This document shows positions 1-7,451 of a stretch of DNA of 8,243 nt, one piece after another. The notes beneath the pieces are model-generated. The model did no database searches and was not told the DNA's origin. It saw only the letters and a list, made by a program, of their open reading frames with translations. The translations under genes and the position numbers were made by a program. Source of the DNA: Butyrivibrio sp. (GTDB lineage Bacteria > Bacillota_A > Clostridia > Lachnospirales > Lachnospiraceae); assembly GCF_024699075.1 (NCBI RefSeq), contig NZ_JAILQF010000370.1:1-8243 (forward strand), read 5' to 3'. Position 1 is the first letter of the stretch. Every line of letters starts with the position of its first letter.

Positions 1-1809
1 ATCTATATTAGCAACATGCATTGCATCTCCGTGTCCAAGCTTTGCATAGATACCGTTAGGAAGATAGTCGTAGCTACTGTATAATACGCTTCCGTCCTGA
101 TCAATGCAGGCAGCTCCGTAGATTATCTCCTGATATCCATCGCCGTCAACATCTGCTGTAGATAAGCTGTGATTACCCTGACCTGCTATAACGCCGTATA
201 CAGGGTCAGAGCCCATAAGCTCATGCGGATTATCATTAAATGGATTCTCCATGCGGACATATCCTGAGTCTATGCTCCACTTTTCCCTGAATCTGTTTTC
301 AAAAAAGTCATAGGCAACCATAGTTGTCCTTGTATAATAGCCTCTGCAGATGATAAGGTAAGGTCTTTCTCCGTCAAGATATGCAACTCCAGACAAGAAC
401 CTGTCTACCCTGTTGCAGGGTTCAATCCTTGGCATGGAATAATCGCCCCACATAAGACCGTCATCATCTCTGCCATATTTAAATGGTATAGTCTCAAGCT
501 CTCTTCCGTCTCCTCCGAACATGGTAAGATACTCAGGTCCCTTGAATATAAAGCCGTCAAACTCATCAAGCTTGTTCTTTGCGCTTCTACTTGGTGCATA
601 TTCTTTGATAAAAAAATCTGCAAGCTCTTTAGCATCACTGTCAGAAAGAGGGTACTTATATCTTGGCTCTATATTAAAGCATTCTTCAAGCGTTGCAGGC
701 CAGTGCCCGTTTACAACTTCCGGATGACTTTGCCAGTTTTTAAAAACATTAGCAAGGTGATCAAAATAGTCCTTAGAAGAAGCTACGTAGTTATCATCAT
801 TAGATATACCTTTTTGAATATCTTCTTTTGGAATAGTAATAAAAGCTTTCTTTACTTCCCGGCCCTCACTATCATAAAAATGCATACAAGTTCCTGGCGC
901 AGTCTTTACGGCCATCTCAGCTGTCCCGTCTGCGTTAAAATCATAGACCATGAACTGGGTATAGTGAGCGCCTGCCCTTATGTTAACGCCCATATCAAGT
1001 CTCCACAAAATGCGGCCATCAAGCTTATAACAGTCGAGAAAGACTTTACCTGTATACCCTTTCTGGGATACGTCCTTGGAATTGGTAGGATCCCACTTGA
1101 CGATATATTCATATTCTCCGTCACCGTCAACATCTCCTATACTGATATCATTGGCATGATAGGTGTAGGATTCACCTAAAGGAGTGGTTCCACCATCAGG
1201 TATCCTCAAAGGAATATCAAGATAGTTTTGGCCGCTATCCCAGGCTTTAACTTTAGGAGAATCTTTAAGCTTTTTATTTATATCTTCTTCAGAAGGCTCA
1301 TTGCCGCTTTCATAAGGAATCACACTATACATATCATCCTTAGTGCCTTCTTTATCAAGGTAGTTAGTGCTGTCTGTTACATAGGCAAGAAGCCTTCCAT
1401 TTTTACAAAGTGCAAAGTCGCATCCTGTAAGGCCTGTATCACTACTTCCTGTAACCTCATCCTTAAAAAGCCTCCAGGAAATAAATATGCAGTTTCCTGT
1501 ACTTACTGCTACAAGGCCTCTGTTTATCTTTTCAAGCTGAGGATGTAATACCTTTTGTATAGGCGTTTTAAGCTCTTTACTCTCTTCAAGTATCTCTCCG
1601 TCTCGAAGGGCCTGCACCGTCAGATAATAGGGAATTCTTGGCATTTTGTGAAATACAGCTTTAAGATCTGTCGTCTCAATAAGGGTCTTTTTGAGCATGC
1701 TCTCTCTTTTTCTGTCTTTCCATAAAAGTCTGTAGCTCGTAGCATCCTTGACTTTATCCCACGAAATAAATATGTCATTGTCTGTTATATTATCAATACG
1801 TAGTTCCAT
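1..1809 (-). CDS. PL11-type rhamnogalacturonan lyase, C-terminus cut by window edge
   Basis: The 603 visible codons encode a polysaccharide lyase family 11 enzyme (YesW/YesX group), which cleaves the RG-I backbone by beta-elimination. Family signatures recognised: DVDGDGEYE (residue 226 on), KWDPTNS (238 on), RAGAHYTQF (about 278-286), KTAPGT (302-307), GPEYLTMF (424 on), NRVDRF (466-471), GYYTRTT (490-496), GQGNHSLSTADVDGDG (543-558) and GHGDAMH (592-598). The Asp-rich DxDxDG loops match the calcium-binding loops of the family's beta-propeller. Residues 1-90 look like the N-terminal beta-sandwich (fibronectin III-like) domain. There is no signal peptide, so the enzyme is probably cytoplasmic. 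About 116 residues (308-423) separate two motifs that I recall being only about 30 apart in YesW. The start at 1809 has a good ribosome binding site, and an ATG at 1828 is out of frame. The family call is firm; endo versus exo action cannot be told. The reading frame is open to base 1. Confidence 0.93.
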   Translation of the reverse strand, partial: MELRIDNITDNDIFISWDKVKDATSYRLLWKDRKRESMLKKTLIETTDLKAVFHKMPRIPYYLTVQALRDGEILEESKELKTPIQKVLHPQLEKINRGLVAVSTGNCIFISWRLFKDEVTGSSDTGLTGCDFALCKNGRLLAYVTDSTNYLDKEGTKDDMYSVIPYESGNEPSEEDINKKLKDSPKVKAWDSGQNYLDIPLRIPDGGTTPLGESYTYHANDISIGDVDGDGEYEYIVKWDPTNSKDVSQKGYTGKVFLDCYKLDGRILWRLDMGVNIRAGAHYTQFMVYDFNADGTAEMAVKTAPGTCMHFYDSEGREVKKAFITIPKEDIQKGISNDDNYVASSKDYFDHLANVFKNWQSHPEVVNGHWPATLEECFNIEPRYKYPLSDSDAKELADFFIKEYAPSRSAKNKLDEFDGFIFKGPEYLTMFGGDGRELETIPFKYGRDDDGLMWGDYSMPRIEPCNRVDRFLSGVAYLDGERPYLIICRGYYTRTTMVAYDFFENRFREKWSIDSGYVRMENPFNDNPHELMGSDPVYGVIAGQGNHSLSTADVDGDGYQEIIYGAACIDQDGSVLYSSYDYLPNGIYAKLGHGDAMHVANID

Positions 1810-1816
1810 GCTGTAT

Positions 1817-1826
1817 CCCTTTCTCC
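1817..1826 (-). promoter_or_regulatory. Ribosome binding site of the PL11 lyase gene
   Basis: On the minus strand GGAGAAAGGG precedes the ATG at 1809 with 7 bases between them, which fixes the start. The rest of the 80-bp gap (1810-1889) is AT-rich and shows no promoter, hairpin or terminator that I can support, so this gene is probably read through from the PL26 gene. Confidence 0.7.
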
Positions 1827-1889
1827 ATGTATTCGAGTCATTATGTTCAGGTCTTTATATATTTGGCCACTTCATTCCTAATGATATTT

Positions 1890-4721
1890 TTATGCTTTGT
1901 GAAAAGAAATATCCTCCATTCCTTCCACAAGTTCCTGAGCCTTTATGATAGTATCCGGAAGATCCTCTTTGATAAATTCAAGTGCGATTATCACATTAAG
2001 GCACCACTGGGCTGTAAAATTCGTCGTGATCCATGGAATCTCAGTAAGCTTTTCATGATTACCCGCATCTTTTACTATAGTTGTCATAAAGCCGTCTTTA
2101 TTATTTTCACTTATAAGGCTCGCAAGAAGAGCCTTCCAGGTACGCTTTGCAGCAAGATGTCCTTCTTTTTCATGGTCTTTTATAAGCGCATCCTTACCTA
2201 TTGTGACGCCTTTACAATTTCCTTTTATAATATTTGCAGCAGCATATGCCCCAAGACCTGTAAACATGAAGGGGTAGGTATATTCCCTTTCTCCAATAAG
2301 ACCGCCGCTTTCCTTGTCCTGCTCATCTTTTGGCAAAAGAGCAAATCGCCCAAGCTCTACAAGCATCTGGTTAAAAACAGGTTCGTCCAAAAGATCAGCG
2401 CTCTCTGTCCAAACGCTTGGCGCACCCATACATACCTGAAGATGAGTTCCTCCTGTTGTCCTTTCGCCTATGTAATTAAGGTGGACGCTTACAGGGTCAA
2501 ATTCAAAATCAGGGCCTGATATAAGCCTAAGCGGAGCTTTCTCCAGATCTTTAATGCCTGTTATTATCTTATCCTTATACTTCTTATCATCTTTTCTTTC
2601 CCACTGAGTCATCCAGTTTGAAACAAGAGATGACCAGTCAGGGCCGCTTCGGGCATGACTCTTATAATGCATTTTGTCCTTATCATAAAAGTCTCCCAAA
2701 GGGTCCTTATTCAAAAAGCTGTTCTCATTATCCTTAAGCTCATCAAAAATATCTTCCATGCGCCTGTCACCTGTAAGATAATAGTAGACTCTGTGGTGAG
2801 AAGCCATGGCTATTCTTGCTTCCTTGCAAGGACAGCCCCAGTGGCGCACATTGTGCCTTGAGCCAAGCCCCTTGTATTTGCCAAAATGATAAACGTCTAC
2901 TTCACTTGCATGACGCGAAAGCTTCTCTGCAAGATAGAAGGCATCTGAGCGCCCTGTCCTTAAAAAGTAGTTCCAAAGCCATAAAGTTGGCACAAGCTCT
3001 GTATTATCCCAGGCATATCCGCCTACGTCATACTTCCACTGATGTCTTACAGCATCATAGGTATGCATGAAATCGCCGTAATTAAACAGTCCATACCAGT
3101 TTCTATTATCTGCTTCTTCTTTGTAAAAAGAGAAAGCTCTGTCAAGCTGGTCTTCAAGCCATCTCTCAACTTCCGTATCATTTTCAGGTAAAGACCAGTA
3201 GCCAAAGGCCTTCATCTGATGGTATTGTTCCGGACTTGCCACATATAATGCCGGATGATTTACGCTTCTTGCAAATGATATGACAGTCTCATCATCAGGA
3301 ATAATGTCATTTGAAAATCCAAGAGCACATTCACTTGTAACTGCTATGCCGCAGGGATCTGCTCCCTTATAATCGTATCCTTCATAGCAGACCTGATTGT
3401 ATCCTCTGTGAGCATAGTGCCTGAAATCAAAGCTGTTTGCAAAAGGGCTGTAAAACCATATGGTGACATCTGCCCTGTCAGACGATAAGCCTGAAACATT
3501 TATTCCTCCCGGATACTTCTGCCAGAAGTCTCTTATACCGAGCATGACGCTGCCATTTTCAGAGCCAAAGGCTGCTCCTCCAATGCTCCTTTGTCCATGT
3601 AGGGCATCTATCATGCATACGTCATCATATCCAAGCTTTTTGCTAATGCAAAAATGCTGGGCGCTGTCCTGGGAAAGAGTGTAGGTATCCCAGTGTGGCG
3701 AATTGTCTGTGATACTTTTTATATGCTCATTGATTTCTGAATCGCCACATTTTAATAAAGCTTCATCTGTGATATTTACACCCTTCATCTGATCCTCATA
3801 CAAGAAAGAAGGGATGCGAGGACGCCAGGCGCTAAGCGGCATACATACTTCATGGAATACTCCTGCATCTCCTGTCATCTTAATGTGACGGTTATACAGT
3901 TTTCCTTTTAAAGGGCTTTCAAAAGATATACCTATACCCTTTAAATAGTCCTTGTCTTCTTCTCCGTCATACATAAATGTATGCTGTATCTTAATATCTC
4001 TTGCTGCTGTTCCTAAGAATAAACGTATTATAAAGGGGATCTTTTTTGAACCCTTGTTATCAGATGATATGCATTCATGAATTCCTTCATAACGCACAAC
4101 TGTCTGGGCATCCCCGCTATCTTCTATTTCAATATTTTCTATCTTTCCGGTATAATCTCTAATTATCTGCTGCCTGCAGCCAGAGCTTTCAACCCGCTCT
4201 TCTAATTTAAGTACCGGTTTTGCATGTGCAAATACTATGCGTTTGTTACTGCTTATACTTTCAAAGAGCTCATCTGTATCTTTTTGAATTACCGCGGTAA
4301 AATCTTTTCCTGAAATCTCAATAGTATTATCTGTATTATGTACAGATACACTGCTGCCTTGTGCAGAATCCTTATATAAATAATTATTTGTGATAATTTC
4401 AGACTCATTATCTGATTTACTATTTACATGATTTTCTATATTACTTGCATAGTCTTCTGTATTTGTTTTATCCTTGGTTTTATATTCTACTGTAACCACT
4501 TCTCCGAGTGCTTTACTGTCAGCACAGTGCGCTGTCCACTTTATGCTGCCATCTGGCCAGTAAGCTGTAATACGTGACTGAAGAGATATCTCTTTTCCCT
4601 CTTCATTTGTATAATAAAACTCTGTATCAGAAAAAGTCCCTTTAGGGATCTTTCCTTTTTCCCACATACATCCAAAATTTGCTGTTCCTGTTACGTCTTT
4701 TTCCAATCTGTGTAGTTTCAT
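1890..4721 (-). CDS. yetA: YetA-like exo-rhamnogalacturonan lyase (PL26 type)
   Basis: This 943-residue protein resembles Bacillus subtilis YetA and the PL26 exo-rhamnogalacturonan lyases (PcRGLX), which release unsaturated galacturonyl-rhamnose from the end of RG-I chains. Recognised signs are the N-terminal EKGKIPKG (residues 21-28) and WPDGSIKW (55-62). A long beta-rich first half is followed by an aromatic-rich, helical C-terminal half containing SRHNVRHWGCPCKEAR (621 on) and GGTHLQVCMGAPSVW (about 755-770). His, Arg and Trp clusters there are candidate catalytic residues, but I cannot assign them. The N-terminus has no signal peptide, so it is likely cytoplasmic and acts on imported oligosaccharides. 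Residues about 82-133 form a polar Asn/Ser/Asp/Thr-rich stretch that looks like an insertion; the protein is longer than YetA (about 860 residues from memory). The start at 4721 has GAGGA upstream. Placement beside an lplABC-type transporter matches the yetA-lplABC order in B. subtilis. YetA likeness is quite sure; the exact activity is inferred. Confidence 0.85.
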   Translation of the reverse strand: MKLHRLEKDVTGTANFGCMWEKGKIPKGTFSDTEFYYTNEEGKEISLQSRITAYWPDGSIKWTAHCADSKALGEVVTVEYKTKDKTNTEDYASNIENHVNSKSDNESEIITNNYLYKDSAQGSSVSVHNTDNTIEISGKDFTAVIQKDTDELFESISSNKRIVFAHAKPVLKLEERVESSGCRQQIIRDYTGKIENIEIEDSGDAQTVVRYEGIHECISSDNKGSKKIPFIIRLFLGTAARDIKIQHTFMYDGEEDKDYLKGIGISFESPLKGKLYNRHIKMTGDAGVFHEVCMPLSAWRPRIPSFLYEDQMKGVNITDEALLKCGDSEINEHIKSITDNSPHWDTYTLSQDSAQHFCISKKLGYDDVCMIDALHGQRSIGGAAFGSENGSVMLGIRDFWQKYPGGINVSGLSSDRADVTIWFYSPFANSFDFRHYAHRGYNQVCYEGYDYKGADPCGIAVTSECALGFSNDIIPDDETVISFARSVNHPALYVASPEQYHQMKAFGYWSLPENDTEVERWLEDQLDRAFSFYKEEADNRNWYGLFNYGDFMHTYDAVRHQWKYDVGGYAWDNTELVPTLWLWNYFLRTGRSDAFYLAEKLSRHASEVDVYHFGKYKGLGSRHNVRHWGCPCKEARIAMASHHRVYYYLTGDRRMEDIFDELKDNENSFLNKDPLGDFYDKDKMHYKSHARSGPDWSSLVSNWMTQWERKDDKKYKDKIITGIKDLEKAPLRLISGPDFEFDPVSVHLNYIGERTTGGTHLQVCMGAPSVWTESADLLDEPVFNQMLVELGRFALLPKDEQDKESGGLIGEREYTYPFMFTGLGAYAAANIIKGNCKGVTIGKDALIKDHEKEGHLAAKRTWKALLASLISENNKDGFMTTIVKDAGNHEKLTEIPWITTNFTAQWCLNVIIALEFIKEDLPDTIIKAQELVEGMEDISFHKA

Positions 4722-4727
4722 GATAAG

Positions 4728-4732
4728 TCCTC
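4728..4732 (-). promoter_or_regulatory. Ribosome binding site of the PL26 gene
   Basis: The minus strand carries TGAGGA followed by 6 bases and the ATG at 4721. It is weaker than the AAAGGAGG sites of the transporter genes, consistent with an enzyme made at a lower level than the binding protein. Confidence 0.65.
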
Positions 4733-4743
4733 ATTAATGGAAA

Positions 4744-4772
4744 GCACCGGCATCCGCAAGGGATACCGATGC
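4744..4772 (-). other. Intercistronic RNA hairpin between binding-protein and PL26 genes
   Basis: In the minus-strand transcript GCAUCGGUAUCC pairs with GGAUGCCGGUGC around a CUUGC loop, giving a continuous 12-bp stem that includes two U-G pairs. In the plus-strand sense two of these would be mismatches (A/C), so the fold favours the minus-strand RNA. It is followed by UUUCC, too short a U-run for a standard intrinsic terminator, and the next gene's ribosome binding site begins 11 bases further on. It lies 75 bp past the stop of the binding-protein gene. A likely role is protecting the 3' end of the upstream message, or partial termination, so that the binding protein exceeds the enzymes. The rest of the 126-bp gap is AT-rich with no clear promoter. 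Confidence 0.6.
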
Positions 4773-4847
4773 CCCACTTTTAAGAAAGGTTAATAAAACT
4801 TTATATAGGAATTTTTACATGGCTTAGTTATATGTAATACTTTTTGA

Positions 4848-6464
4848 TCATCTCTGAGCATTAACCTCTTCTATGATAGCGTCATAGCCCTGGCCTCTGA
4901 TTGAATCAAGTGTTGCCTTGAACTCATCTAATGTGATGGAACCGCAGATGTACTGAGTTCTTGCTGCTGTAACCTGATCATCAAGGTCAGCTCCAACCTG
5001 TGAGTAAGTATCAGAACCTACCAGATAAGAGAGTGCAGGGTTAACTTCTGCATATTCAAGAGCCTCAGCATAAGCTGCATTCTGAGCATCACTGAACTTG
5101 TCTGACTTAACAGGAATTGCGCCTGTTGAAGATTCAGATGTAGGAAGGAATGTTAAGAGCTGGTTGAGACCCTTATAGTTATTAGCAAGTGCAACTGCCT
5201 CTGTGTTCTCAGCATCTGCATCAAGATCTTCGATATAGCCATCTGCGTCATACTGATAGTTGATTCCTTCAAGACCATACTGAGTAAGTGTAAGCATTTC
5301 AGGTGAGCAAAGTCTGTCAAGAACTGTAAGTGCTGCTTCTATCTTCTCAGGTGTATCAAGTGTTGTAGCAGATAATGTGAAGAATCCGTTATAACCTGCT
5401 GTTGCAAGTGTGTGACCGTTAACTGCTCCGTAAAGTGTCATGCTTGCAGGCTCATCAGGGTTAACTACAGAAGGTGTAAGAGTATCTTCTGCTTCATAGT
5501 ACTGCCAGATTCTCTTACCGGAATCAAGTACGTCGATGAAGACACCGTTTTCACCTGTCTTACATCCGTTAGACCAAGAGTCTGTAGGACGGCTATAGAA
5601 ATCTGCAGGCATAAGGCCATCATCATAAAGTTTTTTGATATAATCAACTGCTTCAAAGTATTCATCTGTTGTCCATACAGGAACGAGCTGTCCGTCAACT
5701 TCCTGCCAGCCATTACCGCAGCCAAACCATGTCTGGATGATGTCGAAAGGACCTGTATAAGAAGTCATCTCCATACCGATTGTATCGTCTACGCCATTTC
5801 CATCAGGATCGTTATAAGTAAAAGCATAAAGCATGTTGTAGACATCATCAGGAGTTGCATTTTCAGGAAGCTCTACGCCAAGCTTTTCTGCCCAGTCCTG
5901 ACGATAGCTAAGGCCATAACGTCCAACAACACGGGTACGTGGAAGAGCTATAAGCTGACCATTTACTGTAAGGTTAGCTGCAACATCTTCTGAAAGCTGT
6001 GAAAGATAAGGATACTTTTCTGAATCCCAGATGTAATTATTAAGGTCTACAAAAGCTCCGTTCTTGGCAGCTGATACAACGTCACCTGTTACAGTTCCGC
6101 CCCATGACATGATCTGAGGCATTGTTGAAGGGCTTGTAAGTGCCAGAGAGTTCTTTTCAGAAAGAGCATCATTAGCGTACCAGATAAGTTCAAGATCTGC
6201 GCCGCAAAATTCTTCGAGCTGATTCATGATCTCTTCTGCATAATCACCAGTTGCGTTAACGCCTGCATTTACATCGATAACAGACCAGGTTAGTGTCTGG
6301 CGCTCAGTGCTTTGTGCCTGTGTGCTGCCTGATTCTGTAGAACCTGTTGTCTGATTTTCTGCTGCATCTGTACCAGTACCAGTCTGTGAATCCGAGCTTC
6401 CACAAGCTGCAAGGCTCATGACCATAGCAGATGTAAGTAATGCGCTTACTACTTTCCTTTTCAT
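4848..6464 (-). CDS. LplA-type lipoprotein, ABC transporter sugar-binding protein
   Basis: This 538-residue extracellular solute-binding protein would be anchored to the outer face of the membrane and deliver oligosaccharide to the two permeases encoded just upstream. The N-terminus has Lys/Arg, a hydrophobic stretch and the lipobox LAAC, with Cys21 as the lipidated residue. A flexible Ser/Thr/Gly/Gln-rich linker spans about residues 22-56, then the mature domain begins (LTWSVIDVN). DPDGNGVDDTIG (219-230) is a calcium-loop-like motif common in this LplA/YtcQ-type family, and the length fits that family. The ATG at 6464 is chosen because AAAGGAGGA lies 6 bases upstream and it places the signal peptide correctly; the in-frame ATG at 6515 would add 17 residues and has no ribosome binding site. 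Several Arg codons around residues 176-189 are CGT, compatible with high expression. The ligand cannot be read from the sequence; RG-I oligosaccharide is inferred from the two downstream lyases. Confidence 0.93.
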   Translation of the reverse strand: MKRKVVSALLTSAMVMSLAACGSSDSQTGTGTDAAENQTTGSTESGSTQAQSTERQTLTWSVIDVNAGVNATGDYAEEIMNQLEEFCGADLELIWYANDALSEKNSLALTSPSTMPQIMSWGGTVTGDVVSAAKNGAFVDLNNYIWDSEKYPYLSQLSEDVAANLTVNGQLIALPRTRVVGRYGLSYRQDWAEKLGVELPENATPDDVYNMLYAFTYNDPDGNGVDDTIGMEMTSYTGPFDIIQTWFGCGNGWQEVDGQLVPVWTTDEYFEAVDYIKKLYDDGLMPADFYSRPTDSWSNGCKTGENGVFIDVLDSGKRIWQYYEAEDTLTPSVVNPDEPASMTLYGAVNGHTLATAGYNGFFTLSATTLDTPEKIEAALTVLDRLCSPEMLTLTQYGLEGINYQYDADGYIEDLDADAENTEAVALANNYKGLNQLLTFLPTSESSTGAIPVKSDKFSDAQNAAYAEALEYAEVNPALSYLVGSDTYSQVGADLDDQVTAARTQYICGSITLDEFKATLDSIRGQGYDAIIEEVNAQR

Positions 6465-6470
6465 ATCATT

Positions 6471-6479
6471 TCCTCCTTT
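6471..6479 (-). promoter_or_regulatory. Ribosome binding site fixing the binding-protein start
   Basis: The minus strand reads AAAGGAGGA, then 6 bases, then ATG at 6464. This near-perfect match to the 16S rRNA tail decides the start in favour of 6464 over the ATG at 6515. Confidence 0.85.
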
Positions 6480-6496
6480 GAGTGAAAATATCTGTA

Positions 6497-6508
6497 GGGA
6501 TATATCCC
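6497..6508. repeat. 12-bp perfect palindrome in the permease to binding-protein gap
   Basis: GGGATATATCCC is a perfect palindrome in the 63-bp gap, 19 bases before the end of the last permease gene and about 17 bases upstream of the binding-protein ribosome binding site. As RNA it forms only a 4-bp stem with a UAUA loop. It could be a protein-binding site, or chance in AT-rich DNA. No adjoining -35/-10 pair is convincing. Confidence 0.4.
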
Positions 6509-6527
6509 ATAACATTTTTTATAAGTA

Positions 6528-7436
6528 TCAGCCCTTAACTGCGCCTACCATAACGCCTTTAGTAAAGTACTTCTGAACGAAAGGATATACGCAGAGGATA
6601 GGTAATGTGGCTATTACTGTACAAGCCATCTTAACTGCCTTATCAGGCGGTGTTCCGTTTATATCAAAATCATTGGCCATGTTATCAACAATTGTTGATG
6701 ACTGAAGTATTATGGATCTTAACTGTATCTGTATAGGATACTTTTCTGCGGTCTGCAGATAGATCATGGATCCAAAATAGTCATTCCAAAAGCCTACTCC
6801 GTAAAAGAGTGAAATCGAAGCTATAACTGGCTTTGATAAAGGAAGTGCAACTTTCAAAAATATCTGAAGGTCATTGGCACCATCCATATACGACGCTTCA
6901 TCAAGTTCAACCGGAAGTCCCTGGAAGAACTTCTTGATGATTATCATATTGAAAGGGCTAATAAGTCCGGGAAGGATAAGTGCCCAGTATGTATCATACA
7001 GTCCGTATGCTTTATAGACGATGAAGGATGGGATCATACCGCCGCTAAAGAGCATTGTTACGATTACCATGTTCATTACGAAGTTTCTGCCCCTGAAATG
7101 CTGCTTGGAAAGTGGATATGCAAATGTCAGAGAGAATATCATACACATTATGGTTCCAAGAACTGTAAGTATTATTGAGTTTCTAAGTCCTCTTAATATA
7201 TTTGCGGTCTTGATCGCGTACTTGTAAGCATTAAGTGACCATACAGAAGGTATAATAAAGAAAGCTTTTTCTGTTAACTCTTTTTCCGTTGCAAATGATC
7301 CGGCAAAGACATAAAGGAACGGAAGAATTGTACTTATTGCTATAAGTCCAAGTGCTACATATATGATGACGTCAACTATTTGATCGCCCAGAGATTTTTT
7401 GACCTTAGAGCCGCTTTTATTACCTGATTTAAGCAT
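6528..7436 (-). CDS. lplC: LplC/YtcP-type ABC sugar transporter permease
   Basis: This complete 302-residue inner-membrane permease is the second of the pair forming the import channel with the LplB-type protein. About six membrane segments are visible, near residues 19-43, 86-108, 118-141, 149-167, 204-222 and 268-286. The cytoplasmic loop that contacts the ATPase is seen as ELDEASYMDGAN...LPLSKP (177-203), matching the EAA motif of the CUT1 (MalG-like) class. The C-terminal QKYFTKGVMVGAVKG is typical of the LplC/YtcP group. The start at 7436 has AAAGGAGG 7 bases upstream and follows the upstream stop by 15 bp, implying co-translation. LplC and YtcP are close paralogues, so the symbol is approximate. 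No ATPase gene is in the window; relatives in Bacillus share MsmX. Confidence 0.95.
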   Translation of the reverse strand: MLKSGNKSGSKVKKSLGDQIVDVIIYVALGLIAISTILPFLYVFAGSFATEKELTEKAFFIIPSVWSLNAYKYAIKTANILRGLRNSIILTVLGTIMCMIFSLTFAYPLSKQHFRGRNFVMNMVIVTMLFSGGMIPSFIVYKAYGLYDTYWALILPGLISPFNMIIIKKFFQGLPVELDEASYMDGANDLQIFLKVALPLSKPVIASISLFYGVGFWNDYFGSMIYLQTAEKYPIQIQLRSIILQSSTIVDNMANDFDINGTPPDKAVKMACTVIATLPILCVYPFVQKYFTKGVMVGAVKG

Positions 7437-7443
7437 TCCGTCT

Positions 7444-7451
7444 CCTCCTTT
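7444..7451 (-). promoter_or_regulatory. Ribosome binding site of the second permease gene
   Basis: AAAGGAGG on the minus strand directly abuts the TAG stop of the upstream permease and lies 7 bases from the ATG at 7436. This close packing supports one transcript and coupled translation of the two permeases. Confidence 0.8.

Noticed and set aside
703..1179. Plus-strand open frame of 158 codons
   Set aside because: It is antisense to well-conserved PL11 motifs (RAGAHYTQF, DVDGDG), has no convincing ribosome binding site and gives a protein of no recognisable family.
1827..2519. Plus-strand open frame of 230 codons
   Set aside because: It is antisense to the C-terminal part of the PL26-type gene; its translation is low-complexity Cys/Phe/Tyr-rich, typical of a shadow frame.
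4815..4837. TTACAT/ATGTAA inverted repeat downstream of the binding-protein stop
   Set aside because: The 6-bp AT-rich arms with an 11-base spacer are weak and easily expected by chance in this AT-rich gap; no U-run or promoter accompanies them.
4780..4847. Possible internal promoter for the PL26 gene in AT-rich sequence (TATATAAAG on the minus strand)
   Set aside because: No -35-like hexamer lies at a 16-18 base spacing from the candidate -10, so I could not support it.
5412..5993. Plus-strand open frame of 193 codons
   Set aside because: It lies entirely opposite the binding-protein gene, whose reading frame is clearly coding; no family resemblance or start signal.
6465..6515. Upstream in-frame ATG at 6515 as the binding-protein start
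   Set aside because: There is no ribosome binding site before it and it would bury the lipoprotein signal peptide behind 17 extra residues; the ATG at 6464 has a near-perfect site.
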